From JAOUEA01 sp963825685 (GTDB taxonomy: Bacteria > Actinomycetota > UBA4738 > HRBIN12): DNA of 64,000 bases. The stretch spans positions 1 through 64,000 of the forward strand of contig CAWGUD010000028.1 in the NCBI GenBank assembly GCA_963825685.1, given 5' to 3'. Every line of letters begins with the position of its first letter. Positions within the stretch are counted from its first letter, which is position 1. The position numbers and the translations under genes are program-made. Shown here one piece after another: positions 28,562-37,831 of this stretch. Below the pieces are notes generated by a model that worked only from the letters and a program-made list of their open reading frames with translations, was not told the DNA's origin and searched no databases.

Positions 28562-30082
28562 GCGAGCACCGCCGCGAACGCCTCCGGGATGCGCTCGATC
28601 ACGTCGCCCGCGAGCGTGCCCTCGCCGAGTTCCCGTCCGGCGAGGCGCCCGGCCACGCCGTGGAGGAACGCGCCGGCCGTCGCCGCGTCGAGCGTTCCCG
28701 TCCCCCGGGCGAGCAGTCCCCCGACCATGCCGGTCAGCACGTCCCCCGTGCCGGCCGTGGCCAGCGCCGGCGTCCCCGTCGGATTCACACGCGCGAGGCC
28801 CTCGGTCGGCGCGATCACGGTCCTCGTGCCCTTCAGGAGGGTCACGGCGTCCGAGGCCTCCGCCAGCGCGCGGGCCGCGTCGATCCGATCGCCCACGTCG
28901 GCGACCGATCGCCCCATGAGGCGCTCGAACTCCCCGTCGTGCGGCGTCAGCACGGCCTCGGCGTCGCGCCGTCGGAGCACCTCGGTATCGCCTCGGAACG
29001 CGTTCAGCCCGTCGGCATCGACCACCAGCGGCGTCGGGCAGCGTCCGACGAGCGCCCTGACGAGGCGGGCCGTCTCGTCGTCGGTGGTCAGGCCGGGACC
29101 GACCGCCACCGCGTCGGCGTCCCGAGCCGCCTCGAGCAGCGCGTCGAGCGCCGCCAAGGCGACGGTCCCCTCGTGGGTCTGTGCCAGCGGCAGGAACACC
29201 GCCTCGGTCGCGTGCGCCTGCACCGCGGGCAGGGCGTCCCGGGGGCCGGCCACGACCACGAGGCCGGCGCCGACCCGCGCCGCCGCACGGGCGATCAGCG
29301 CGGGAGCGCCGGTCATGCGCCGGGACCCGGCGACCACGAGGAGCACGCCCGAGCTGCGCTTGTGCCCTTCCATCGAACGCATCGGCAGCACCGACGCCAC
29401 GTCGGCCGGTTCGACCAGACCGATCCCGGGCTCCAGCAGGTCCTCGGGGAATCCGATGTCCACGACGCGGACCGTGCCCGAGCGTTCGGCGCCCGGCAGC
29501 AGCACCGAGCCCACCTTCGCCGCGCCGAACGCCACCGTCAGGTCCGCCCAGACGGCCGTGCCCTCGACCGCACCGGTTGCGACCGTCGACCCCTGATGGG
29601 ATGTCCGCGGCGACGACGGGCGCGCGTGCCGCGTTGAGCGCGTCGATCGCCTCGCGCCATACGCCTTCCGGCTCCCCGCGGAAGCCCGTGCCGAAGAGCG
29701 CGTCGACCGCCACGTCGGCCCGAGCGAGCGATCGCTCGTCGCGGGACGCGAGCCACTCCCGCGCCGTGAGTCCCTGCTCGGCGAGTCGGGCTCGGTTCGC
29801 CCCCGCCGCTCCGGATCCCGTCGCCGCCGCTTCCACCACGACGACGTCGACCCGCATGCCCTCGCGGGCGAGGTGGCGCGCCGCGACGAACCCGTCGCCA
29901 CCGTTGTTGCCCTTCCCGCACACCACGACGGCACGACGGCCGTAGACGCCACCGGCCACCTCGACGGCGGCGCGCGCCACCGCTCGACCGGCGCGCTCCA
30001 TCAGGTCGGTGGCGGACACCCCCCGATCCTGGGTCGCCCGATCGAGGTCGGCCGCTTCCCGTGGCGTGAGGACCGGCTTCAT
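28558..30082 (-). CDS. nnrD: Bifunctional NAD(P)HX epimerase / ADP-dependent dehydratase
   Basis: Repairs hydrated NADH and NADPH. About 508 residues. The N-terminal YjeF/epimerase domain has VVVCGKGNNGGDGFVAARHL near residue 55 and VDALFGTGFRGE; the C-terminal ribokinase-like dehydratase has GLVVVAGPRDALPAV, AVAVGPGL, LTPHDGEFERLMG and ATAGTGDVLTGMVGGLLA. One frame break near 29,595 lies between the domains. The ATG at 30082 is preceded by the acpS gene 24 bp upstream. Confidence 0.9.
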
Positions 30083-30106
30083 CGATCCCTCACGGTGAGC
30101 ACGCCC

Positions 30107-30481
30107 TCATGAGCGGACGGCGATCGCGAACGCCACCGCGTTCGTCTTCTCGTGGGTGAACGTGACGAGCACCTGCGTGATGCCGAGGCCGTCGGCGCGG
30201 ACCTTCGCGAGCCCGTCGAGCACGATCGACGGCGCCCCCGACGGCGCCCGCCCCACGCTGATGTCCTGCCACCGCTTGCCCCGGTAGCCGCCGAGCGCCT
30301 TGATCGTGGCCTCCCTGGCGGCGAACCGGCCGGCGTAGGATTCGGCGGGCCGAGCCTTCGAATCGCAGTAGGCGATCTCGGCGGGGGTGAAGACGCGCTC
30401 GCGCATCGTCGGATGGCGTGCGAGCGCCCGCTCCATGCGAGCGATCTCGCAGATGTCGACGCCGAGCCCGACGATCTCCAC
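30107..30481 (-). CDS. acpS: Holo-[acyl-carrier-protein] synthase
   Basis: A 124-residue 4'-phosphopantetheinyl transferase. EIVGLGVDICEIARME holds the magnesium-binding Asp, and YAGRFAAREATIKALGG the catalytic Glu/Lys region. The C-terminal VTFTHEKTNAVAFAIA is typical. The length is normal and the frame intact. It sits between glmS and nnrD, as in Streptomyces. Confidence 0.95.
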   Translation of the reverse strand: MEIVGLGVDICEIARMERALARHPTMRERVFTPAEIAYCDSKARPAESYAGRFAAREATIKALGGYRGKRWQDISVGRAPSGAPSIVLDGLAKVRADGLGITQVLVTFTHEKTNAVAFAIAVRS

Positions 30482-30508
30482 GAGCCCAAGCTTAGAGCCC
30501 GCCCAGGG

Positions 30509-30607
30509 TCACTTCATGCGGATCAGCGCGATCGCCGCGGCGATCGCCAGCCCCACCATGAACACGATCCCGATCATGAACAGTGTGCCCGCAGCGATGA
30601 TGGTCAT
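30509..30607 (-). CDS. 32-residue single-helix membrane peptide
   Basis: A short frame starting at the ATG at 30607, nine bases beyond the glmS stop, and ending 27 bases before acpS. The peptide is almost entirely hydrophobic (MTIIAAGTLFMIGIVFMVGL, then alanines and a basic RMK end), so it would be one membrane helix with a cytoplasmic positive tail. No clear Shine-Dalgarno is seen; coupling to glmS termination could allow translation. I know no named family. It could also be fortuitous, but hydrophobic character in a tight gap between housekeeping genes is suggestive. Confidence 0.45.
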   Translation of the reverse strand: MTIIAAGTLFMIGIVFMVGLAIAAAIALIRMK

Positions 30608-30616
30608 GGCGCGACG

Positions 30617-32447
30617 CTACTCCACCGTGACGCTCTTCGCGAGGTTCCGCGGCTGGTCGACGTCGCAGCCGCGCAGGGTGGCCACGTGGTACGCGAGCAG
30701 CTGCATCGGCACGGTCACGACCACCGGCGACATCAGCTCGGGCGTCGCGGGCACCTCGAGCACGTGGTCGGCGAGCGCGCCGATCTCGGTGTCTCCCTCG
30801 GTCGCCACCGCGATCACGCGGGCGCCGCGCGCTCGCACCTCCTGGATGTTCGAGAGCATCTTGCGGTAGACGTGGCACTGCGTGGCCACGGCCACGACGG
30901 GCACGCCGTCCTCGATCAGCGCGATCGGGCCGTGCTTCAGCTCGCCGGCCGGGTGCCCCTCGGCGTGCACGTAGCTGAGCTCCTTGAGCTTGAGCGCCCC
31001 TTCGAGCGCCGCCGGGTACCCGGTGTGCCGCCCGATGAACAGCACGTCGCGCGCGTCGCGGTAGCGCTCGGCGATCGCCCGAACCTGGTCGTCGAGGCCG
31101 ATCGCGCGTTCCACCTTGGCGGGCAGCTCGTCGAGCTCGGCCAGCACCTCGGCGATCTCCTCGGGGAACTTCGTGCCCCGCACCTGCGCCAGGTAGAGGG
31201 CGACGAGGTACTGCGAGACCATCTGGGTCGCGAACGTCTTCGTGGCCGCGACCCCGATCTCGGGGCCGGCGTGCGTGTACAGCACCCCGTCGGCCTCACG
31301 GGCGAGCGAGGAGCCCACCGTGTTCGTCACGGCGATCACCTGGGAGCCCTGGCGACGGGCGTGACGCGCGGCTTCCAGCGTGTCGATCGTCTCGCCCGAC
31401 TGCGAGACCGCGAGCGTCAGCGTGTCGGGCCCGAGCACCGGGTCGCGGTAGCGGAACTCGCTCGCGATCTCGATCTCGACCGGCAGGCGCGTCCAGTGCT
31501 CGATCGCGTACTTCGCGACGAGCCCCGAATGGAACGCCGTGCCGCACGCGACCACGAACACCTTGCTCACCTCGCGCAGCACGTCGTCGGAGACGTGCAG
31601 CTCGTCGAGCACGAGCCGCTCCCCCACCGTGCGTCCGACCAGCGTGTCGCGGATCGCCGCCGGCTGCTCGTCGATCTCCTTGCGCATGAACGTCTCGTAC
31701 CCGCCCTTCTGGGCGCGGGCGACGTCCCAGTCGACGGTGATCGGCTGCGGATCGAGCGGCGAGCCCTCGAGATCGGTGAACGACGCGCCGTCGCGCCGCA
31801 CCTCGACGACCATGCCCTCGTCGAGGGGGATCACGGTCGACGTCCGTTCCAGCACCGCCGGGATGTCGGAGGCGAGCATCGTCTCGCCGTCGCCCACCCC
31901 GACGATCAGCGGCGACGACACCTTCACGCCGACGAGCACGTCGGGGTCGTCGAGGCAGCAGACGACGAGCGAGTACGCCCCCTCGAGCTCGCGCACCGCG
32001 CCCGCGCACCGCATCGGGCAGCGAACCGCCGTCCCGCAGCTTCTCCTCCACGAGATGCGCGACGCACTCGGTGTCGGTCTCCGAGACGAGGGTGTGGCCG
32101 TCCTTCTCGAGCCGGTCGCGGAGCTCCTGGAAGTTCTCGACGATGCCGTTGTGGATCACGGCGACCCTGCCCGCGCAGTCGAGGTGGGGATGGGCGTTGC
32201 GGTCGGTGGGCGCGCCGTGGGTGGCCCAGCGCGTGTGCCCCATGCCCACGGCGCCCGCCGGGCTGCCCTCGGCGTCGAGCGCACCCTCGAGCTCGGCCAG
32301 CTTCCCGGCACGCTTGACGACCCCGAGTCCGCCGTCGAGCACGGCGACGCCCGCCGAGTCGTACCCACGGTATTCGAGCCGCCGGAGACCTTCGAGGACG
32401 ATCGGAAGGGCCTCGTCGGGCCCCACGTAGCCCACGATGCCGCACAT
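30617..32447 (-). CDS. glmS: Glutamine-fructose-6-phosphate aminotransferase (isomerising)
   Basis: About 610 residues, makes glucosamine-6-phosphate for cell-wall synthesis. The glutaminase Cys is at position 2 (MCGIVGYVG), with GHTRWATHG and HNGIVEN. Two SIS domains follow, with ACGTAFHSG and LAVSQSGETIDT in the first and FIGRHTGYPAALEGALKLKE in the second; the ending RNLAKSVTVE is canonical. A frame break near 32,020 lies within the glutaminase domain. No glmS ribozyme was expected or seen upstream. Confidence 0.94.
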
Positions 32448-32514
32448 CAGGCTCCAACCCTAGCAGGGGCCTCCGCGACGACCTCGTAGGTGTTTCCCCG
32501 GGCGACGGTCGGCG

Positions 32515-33846
32515 TCAACCCGACGCCGCGCGCACGACGTCGGCGATGCGTTCGGCATGCTCGGTGGCCAGGTCCTCGGTCTCTGCCTCGACCATCACGC
32601 GCACCAGCGGCTCGGTCCCCGAGGCCCGCACGAGCACCCGGCCGTCGAGCCCGAGCGCCGTCTCGGCCTCGGCGACGGCCCGACCCACGTCGTCCGCCTC
32701 GGCCACCGAGCGATCGGCCACCTCGACGTTGATCATGCGCTGCGGGTAGCGCCGCATCACCGACGCGAGCTCGCGGATCGTGCGCCCGGTGGCGGCCGCG
32801 AGCGACAGGAAGCGCACGGCGGTGAGCAGCCCGTCGCCCGTGCTGGCCCGGTCGAGGAAGATCACGTGCCCCGATTGCTCGCCACCCAGCACCGCGCCCG
32901 TGCGCACCATGTCCTCGAGCACGTACCGGTCGCCCACCTTCGACGAGACCACGTCGATGCCCGCCTCGCGCATCGCGTGGTGGAAGCCGAGGTTCGCCAT
33001 CACGGTCGTGACGACCGTGTTCCCGCTCAGCGCGCCCCGGTCGCGCAGCGCGATCGCCGATGCCGCCAGCACCTGGTCGCCGTCGACGATCGCGCCCTCG
33101 GCGTCGGCGAACAGCGCCCGGTCGGCGTCGCCGTCGTGCGAGACGCCCGCGTCGGCGCCGAGCCGCACGACCTCCCGGGCCACCACCTCGGGGTACAGCG
33201 CCCCGCATCCGTCGTTGATGTTCTTGCCGTCGGGTTCGGCGTAGATCGCATGGACCTCGGCGCCGAGCCGTCGCAGCAGGGCCGGCGCGAGTTCGCCGAT
33301 GCCGCGCCGTTCGCGCAGTCGACCACGACCCTCATGCCGTCGAGCCGGGTATCGGCGGCATCGACGAGGTGCGCGAGGTAGCGCTCCCGGCCGTCGCCGA
33401 CCGTGCGCGCGACGCCGCGCCGATCCGGCGCGTCGCCGAGATCGTCCATCGCCGCTTCGATCTCGTCCTCCACGTCGTCGGCCAGCTTCGTGCCGGTCGC
33501 GTCGAAGAACTTGATGCCGTTGTACTCGGGTGGGTTGTGCGAGGCGGAGATGACCACGCCGCTCGTGGCCCCCAGGGCGGTCGTGAGGAACGCGATCGCA
33601 GGGGTGGGCTCGATGCCGGCGATCAAGGCGTCGCCGCCACCGTCGCGGATGCCCTCGACGAGCGCGTCCTCGAGCCACTCCCCCGATGAGCGCGGGTCGC
33701 GCCCGACGACGAACGCGGGACGCCCCTCGCCCGTGGCGGCCGAGCACGAGCACGCCGGCCCGCCCGAGGCGGTACGCGAGATCCTCGGTGAGCTCGGTGC
33801 CCGCGAGACCGCGGACGCCGTCGGTGCCGAACAGCCGTGGGGTCAC
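32515..33846 (-). CDS. glmM: Phosphoglucosamine mutase
   Basis: About 443 residues; converts glucosamine-6-phosphate to glucosamine-1-phosphate. LFGTDGVRGLAG starts the protein; the phosphoserine loop is VVISASHNPPEYNGIKFF; the metal loop is SHDGDADRALFADA; the sugar loop is LGGEQSGHVIF and the phosphate loop RASGTEPLVRVMVE. Two frame breaks, near 33,755 and 33,300, cancel each other. The 67 bp between glmM and glmS holds no visible gene. Confidence 0.93.
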   Translation of the reverse strand: MTPRLFGTDGVRGLAGTELTEDLAYRLGRAGVLVLGRHGRGASRVRRRARPALIGGVARGRARRGHPRRWRRRLDRRHRAHPCDRVPHDRPGGHERRGHLRLAQPTRVQRHQVLRRDRHEAGRRRGGRDRSGDGRSRRRAGSARRRAHGRRRPGALPRAPRRCRRYPARRHEGRGRLRERRGIGELAPALLRRLGAEVHAIYAEPDGKNINDGCGALYPEVVAREVVRLGADAGVSHDGDADRALFADAEGAIVDGDQVLAASAIALRDRGALSGNTVVTTVMANLGFHHAMREAGIDVVSSKVGDRYVLEDMVRTGAVLGGEQSGHVIFLDRASTGDGLLTAVRFLSLAAATGRTIRELASVMRRYPQRMINVEVADRSVAEADDVGRAVAEAETALGLDGRVLVRASGTEPLVRVMVEAETEDLATEHAERIADVVRAASG

Positions 33847-33856
33847 GGCGCGAAGG

Positions 33857-34618
33857 CTACCCCAGCGGCTTCACGCCTCGCACGATCGCGCCGTGCATGC
33901 CGTCGGTGAGCTCGTGGGTGGCCACGATCTCGATCTCGCCGAAGCCCGCCCGCTCCAGCTCGGCTCGGTACTCGGCGAACGAGAGCGCTCCCGCGATGCA
34001 TCCCACGTAGGAGCCGCGCTCGGCCCGGTCGGCCGGGGTCAGGTGGTCGTCGGCCACGACGTCGCTGATGCCGAGACGCCCCCCGGGTCGCAACACGCGG
34101 AACATCTCGTCGACCACGCGGGGCTTGTCGGTCGAGAGGTTGATCACGCAGTTCGAGATGACCACGTCGACGCTCTGCTCGGGCAACGGGATCTCCTCGA
34201 TGAACCCCTGCAGGAACTCGACGTTCTCCGCGCCCGCCTTCCGCGCGTTCTCGCGGGCGAGCGCGAGCATCTCGTCGGTCATGTCGAGGCCGTAGGCCTT
34301 CCCGGTCGGGCCGACACGCGTGGCGGACAGCAGCACGTCGATGCCTCCGCCCGAGCCAAGATCCAGCACGGTCTCGCCCTCGCGCAGCTCGGCGACCGCG
34401 GTCGGGTTGCCGCACCCCATGCTCGCCAGCACCGCTTCCTCGGGCAGATCGGCTCGGGTGGTCACGTCGTAGAGCGCGACGCCGAGGCCGTCCTCGGGCG
34501 CGCACCCGTCGGCGCAGCTCGTGATGTCGGGCCCGTTGTCGTCGGCGGCCCGCCCGGTCGCGACGACCTTCGCCGCGGCCGCGTACCGATCGCGGACCTC
34601 GTCGCGCAACTCGCTCAT
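33857..34618 (-). CDS. arsM: Arsenite S-adenosylmethionine methyltransferase
   Basis: A 253-residue SAM methyltransferase that methylates trivalent arsenic. The SAM motif is VLDLGSGGGIDVLLSATRVG. Cysteines at the arsenic-binding places of the family are present in SCADGCAPE, MGCGNP, SNCVINLS and VGCIAGALS. The ATG at 34618 overlaps the arsR stop as ATGA, so expression is coupled to the repressor. The frame is intact. No arsenite efflux pump or arsenate reductase is in view. Confidence 0.92.
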   Translation of the reverse strand: MSELRDEVRDRYAAAAKVVATGRAADDNGPDITSCADGCAPEDGLGVALYDVTTRADLPEEAVLASMGCGNPTAVAELREGETVLDLGSGGGIDVLLSATRVGPTGKAYGLDMTDEMLALARENARKAGAENVEFLQGFIEEIPLPEQSVDVVISNCVINLSTDKPRVVDEMFRVLRPGGRLGISDVVADDHLTPADRAERGSYVGCIAGALSFAEYRAELERAGFGEIEIVATHELTDGMHGAIVRGVKPLG

Positions 34619-34977
34619 CGTTCCGCTCCTTCCCCGAAGCGCAGCACCTCGCCGAGCTGTCGGATCGCGTCGTGTCGCAGGGAGTAGTAGGCCCACACCC
34701 CGCGCTGCTCCCTCGTGAGGAGGCCCGCATCGACCAGCTTCCGCATGTGGTGGCTGACCGTGGGCTGCGAGAGCCCGAGGAAGTCGGTCAGGTCGCACAC
34801 GCACACCGCCTCCCGCGCGGTCGCGAGCAGGTTCACGATGCGGACCCGATGGGGGTCGCCGAGCGCCTTGAACAGCGAGGCGATCGTGGCGGCCTCGTCC
34901 GACGTCATGTCGTCGGCGCCGATCGGCACGCAGCACTGGGCCGGCGCCTCGATCACCTCGATCTGCTTCGCCCCCAT
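34615..34977 (-). CDS. arsR: ArsR-family metalloid-sensing repressor
   Basis: A 120-residue winged-helix repressor. The metalloid-binding pair is in VCVCDLTDFLGL, followed by the recognition helix SQPTVSHHMRKLVDAGLL and the wing EQRGVWAYYSL. An extra Cys pair (AQCCVPIG) lies near the N-terminus and could also bind arsenic. The ATG at 34977 has GAGAGG eight bases upstream and is preferred to ATGs further up. It starts a two-gene operon with arsM and has a palindrome just upstream. Confidence 0.9.
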   Translation of the reverse strand: MGAKQIEVIEAPAQCCVPIGADDMTSDEAATIASLFKALGDPHRVRIVNLLATAREAVCVCDLTDFLGLSQPTVSHHMRKLVDAGLLTREQRGVWAYYSLRHDAIRQLGEVLRFGEGAER

Positions 34978-35001
34978 CGGTCCATCCTCTCTCCTCGATA
35001 C

Positions 35002-35017
35002 ATCGACACTCATCGAT
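35002..35017. promoter_or_regulatory. Candidate ArsR operator ATCGA-N6-TCGAT
   Basis: A perfect 5+5 inverted repeat, 25 bp upstream of the arsR start. Its layout matches the ATCAA-N6-TTGAT pattern known for ArsR/SmtB operators, with one base change per half-site. It would give the usual autorepression of arsR-arsM, and might touch the divergent DUF2007-like gene. Confidence 0.5.
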
Positions 35018-35108
35018 GCTCTCACGTCATGGTGGCCATAGCCATCGACGACCGTCAATGCGTGGGGCCGGGGTGGGAAGGGAGACGGTCCATGGGAGGA
35101 TGTCACCC

Positions 35109-35365
35109 ATGAACGAGGGACTCGTCCAGGTGTTCGCGAGCGGAGACACGGTGGCCGGCGAGATGATGCGCGGCCGGCTCGAGGCGGAAGGCATCACCGC
35201 CATGCTCAAGGGGGAAGGCGAAGGGCCCTACCGCGCGGGCCCCGTCTACGTCTGGGTGCCCGCCGAACGACGAATCGGCCGCGAGGGAGATCGTGGCCGC
35301 GGTGAGCTCCGGGCGCCTACGCGCTCGACGAGGACTTCGAGGAACCGGGCGAGCCCACCACCTGA
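35109..35365 (+). CDS. Small DUF2007-like protein
   Basis: About 85 residues. LVQVFASGDTVAGEMMRGRL, then EGITAMLKGEGEG and PVYVWVPAE fit the DUF2007 (putative signal-transducing) fold, in which the N-terminal part resembles a ferredoxin-like domain. It starts at an ATG with GGGAGG nine bases upstream. Two frame breaks near 35,270 and 35,315 displace the C-terminus; the joined frame ends DEDFEEPGEPTT. It is divergent from arsR and convergent to rtcB. Function is unknown. Confidence 0.65.
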
Positions 35366-35387
35366 GCCACGGGCGAGCCGCCGGGGT

Positions 35388-36589
35388 TCACGCCCGCCTC
35401 CCGCGACGAGGCCCTCGCGGCGCTCCTCGACCCCCTTGTAGTTCGCCAGCCCCTCGAGCTCGTGTTCCACCTCGACGAGGTCGGCCTGGTCGCGCATCAC
35501 GACGTCGATCGGCTTGTACGCGTCGGGGTGCTCGTCGAGCAGCGCCACGGCGTCGGAGGCCTGCCAGGAGCGCCCGGCCATGCGTGCCTCGAACGACTCG
35601 ATCGACAGCGAAGCGCGAGCCTTGGTCCGGCTCATGCGGCGGCCGGCGCCATGGGCGGACGAACGGTACGAGGCCTCGTTCCCGAGCCCGTGCACGACGT
35701 AGGAACGCTGCCCCATGCTGCCCGGGATCAGCCCCCGGTCGCCGACGCCCGCGCGGATCGCGCCCTTGCGCGTGATCCACAGACGCCTTCCTCCGACCTC
35801 CTCGAGCTCGGTGTAGTTGTGATGACAGTTGACCTCGTCGGTCGATCGGATCTCCCGCCCGAGCTCCGCCTCGAGCTCACGATGGGTCGCCACGAGCAGC
35901 AGCCGACGGTTCTCGCGCGCGTATCCCTGGGACCAGCCGAGGTCACGGATGTATGCGTCGAACTCGGGTGTTCCCCGCTGGAGCCATGCGAGCTCCGGAT
36001 CCTCGAGCCTCGTGCCCGAGGCCCTCGTGCAGGCGCCGAGCGACCTTCGTGTGCAGCGTGGCGAGCTGGTTCCCTCCCCCACGCGAGCCGGAGTGGAGCA
36101 GGATCCAGACGACGCCGTGCTCGTCGACGGCCAGCTCGACGAAGTGGTTGCCCGAACCCAACGTGCCGAGCTGAGAGGCCGCGCGATCGGGGTGCACCAG
36201 CGACTCGGGCGGCGGATGCTCGGCGAACCAGTCGAGCGCGTCCGGCGACGGCTCTCGGTGCCAGTGTCCGAGCCCCGCGGGCACGCGTGCGTCCGCATGC
36301 GATCGACCCACCCGTCGAGGCCGCGGTCGGGCAGCTGGTCGACCCGCAGATCGAGCCGTCGGGCGGCCATGCCGCACCCGATGTCGACGCCGACCGCCGA
36401 CGGGATCACCGCGGTCTCGGTCGGGATCACCGACCCGATCGTCGCGCCCATGCCGAGGTGGGCGTCGGGCATCAGAGCGACGGGGCCGGCGACGATCGGG
36501 AGCCGCGCGGTGCGCTCGGCCTGCTCGCGCGTGGCCTCGTCGAGCTCGCTCGCCCAGCTGAGCACGCCGGGGGCGATCTCGTGGGGCAT
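35388..36589 (-). CDS. rtcB: RtcB-type RNA 3'-phosphate ligase
   Basis: About 400 residues; joins RNA 2',3'-cyclic phosphate or 3'-phosphate ends to 5'-hydroxyl ends using GTP and manganese. Metal-binding residues are in VGVDIGCGMAARR, LGSGNHFVE and VNCHHNYTE; the guanylylated His is in SSAHGAGRRMSRTKA. Breaks near 36,290 and 36,030 cancel out. After LEGLANYKG the open frame runs on to 35246 and would overlap the facing gene by 120 bp; a one-base shift in the run of G near 35,435 gives a stop at 35388, which I prefer. The C-terminal end is therefore uncertain. No archease gene is adjacent. Confidence 0.85.
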
Positions 36590-36629
36590 CGCGCCGTTCG
36601 TCCTTCCGTCTGCTCCGGGTCGCGGTGCC

Positions 36630-36656
36630 CGAAGCGCTCGGAGGGTCAGCGCTTCG
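36630..36656 (-). terminator. Hairpin at the 3' end of rpsI
   Basis: A perfect 9 bp stem (CGAAGCGCT / AGCGCTTCG) around nine bases; the left arm on the minus strand is the last codons of rpsI. No T-run follows. It lies between the ribosomal genes and rtcB and may end or stabilise the ribosomal transcript. Confidence 0.4.
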
Positions 36657-37044
36657 AGTACTGCGGCGCCTTGCGGGCCTTCTTGAGGCCGTACTTGCGG
36701 CGTTCCTTCTCGCGCGCGTCGCGCGTGAGGAACCCCTCGGCCTTCATCTGCCCGCGCAGCTCGGGGTGGAGCTCGATCAGGGCGCGGGCGATGCCGAGCC
36801 GGATCGCGCCCGCCTGCCCGCTGACGCCGCCACCACGGATCGTGGCGATCACGTCGTAGTCCTTCTCGCGCTCGCAGAGCCGCAGCGGCGAGACCGCCAC
36901 CATGCGGTGCACGCGGGTCGGGAAGTACTCCTCGAGGCTGCGGCCGTTGATGTCGAACTCGCCCGAGCCCGGCACGAGGCGTACCCGCGCCACGGCCTCC
37001 TTGCGGCGGCCGGTCGTGATCTTCACGGGGGTCACTGCTGCCAC
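36646..37044 (-). CDS. rpsI: 30S ribosomal protein S9
   Basis: 132 residues with TGRRKEAVARVRLVPGSG, TIRGGGVSGQAGAIRLGIAR and the canonical C-terminal KKARKAPQYSKR, whose final Arg reaches the P-site tRNA. Intact. It lies four bases downstream of rplM, the normal pair. Confidence 0.97.
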   Translation of the reverse strand: MAAVTPVKITTGRRKEAVARVRLVPGSGEFDINGRSLEEYFPTRVHRMVAVSPLRLCEREKDYDVIATIRGGGVSGQAGAIRLGIARALIELHPELRGQMKAEGFLTRDAREKERRKYGLKKARKAPQYSKR

Positions 37045-37048
37045 GTGC

Positions 37049-37763
37049 TCACTCCTCGGTGGTGTCGGTCGTCTTCTTCGCGGCCGGCTTCTTGGCCGTG
37101 GTCTTCTTCGCGGCCGGCTTCTTGGCGGTCGCGGGTCTTCGCCGTCGTCTTCTTGGCCGCTGGCTTCTTCGCCGCCGGCTTCTTCGCTGCCGGCTTCTTC
37201 GCTGCCGGCTTCTCTTCTGTGGGCGCGGCAGTCGCCTCGTCGGCAACCTCGGCCTCATCGCCCGAGGTCAGGTGGCGGGTCTTCAGCTCGGGGACCGGCT
37301 TCGGGCTCGGGAGGCCTTCCCACGCCGGGGGCCGGCCGAGCGTGTAGTCGACCGGCTGCTGCGCGGCGTGCGGGTGTTCCGCCCCGCCGACGACGTGCAG
37401 CTTGCGGATCATCGACCGTCCGAGCCGGTTCTTCGGAAGCATGCCCCTGATCGCCTTCTCGACGGCGAACACCGGCCGCGTGCTCATCAGCTCGTCGTAC
37501 CGGGTCGCCGTGATGCCGCCCGGGTACCCGGAGTGGCGATACGCGAACTTCTTCTTCTCCTTGCCGCCGGTGAGCACGACCTTGTCGGCGTTCACGATGA
37601 TCACGTGATCGCCGGTGTCCATGTGTGGCGCGAAGATCGGCTTGTGCTTGCCGCGCAACAATGCTGCGGCTTCGGACGCGACGCGGCCCAGCACCTTGTC
37701 GCTGGCGTCGATGACGTACCAGCGGCGCTCGATGTGCTCAGGCTTCGGAGAGTAGGTCTTCAT
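37049..37763 (-). CDS. rplM: 50S ribosomal protein L13 with Ala/Lys-rich tail
   Basis: The first 145 residues are an ordinary L13 (MKTYSPKPEHIERRWYVIDA, VITG-type core GGITATRYDELM, then MLPKNRLGRSMIRKL). Beyond the normal end there is a spacer (ELKTRHLTSGDEAEVADE) and a tail made of KPAAKK and AKKTTAKK units, ending KKTTDTTEE. Usual L13 is about 142-150 residues, so the extension is roughly 90. A frame break near 37,130 lies in the repetitive tail. The tail resembles the basic tails of actinobacterial HU proteins and should bind RNA or DNA non-specifically. Confidence 0.92.
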
Positions 37764-37831
37764 AGGACGTGGATATCGGCCAGGAAGGCTCCCGGCCGAC
37801 GCATCAGACTACCTGTGGGATCCGCCGGGCG

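Noticed and set aside
25694..30082. One open frame of 1,462 codons covering udg, hydrolase, alr and nnrD
   Set aside because: Only pieces of it match protein families; the rest is Arg/Gly-rich shadow sequence. Frame breaks and lack of stops in GC-rich DNA join separate genes by chance.
37080..37210. CRISPR-like or mobile repeat in the rplM tail
   Set aside because: The repeats follow the codons of the KPAAKK tail and have no unique spacers of regular length.
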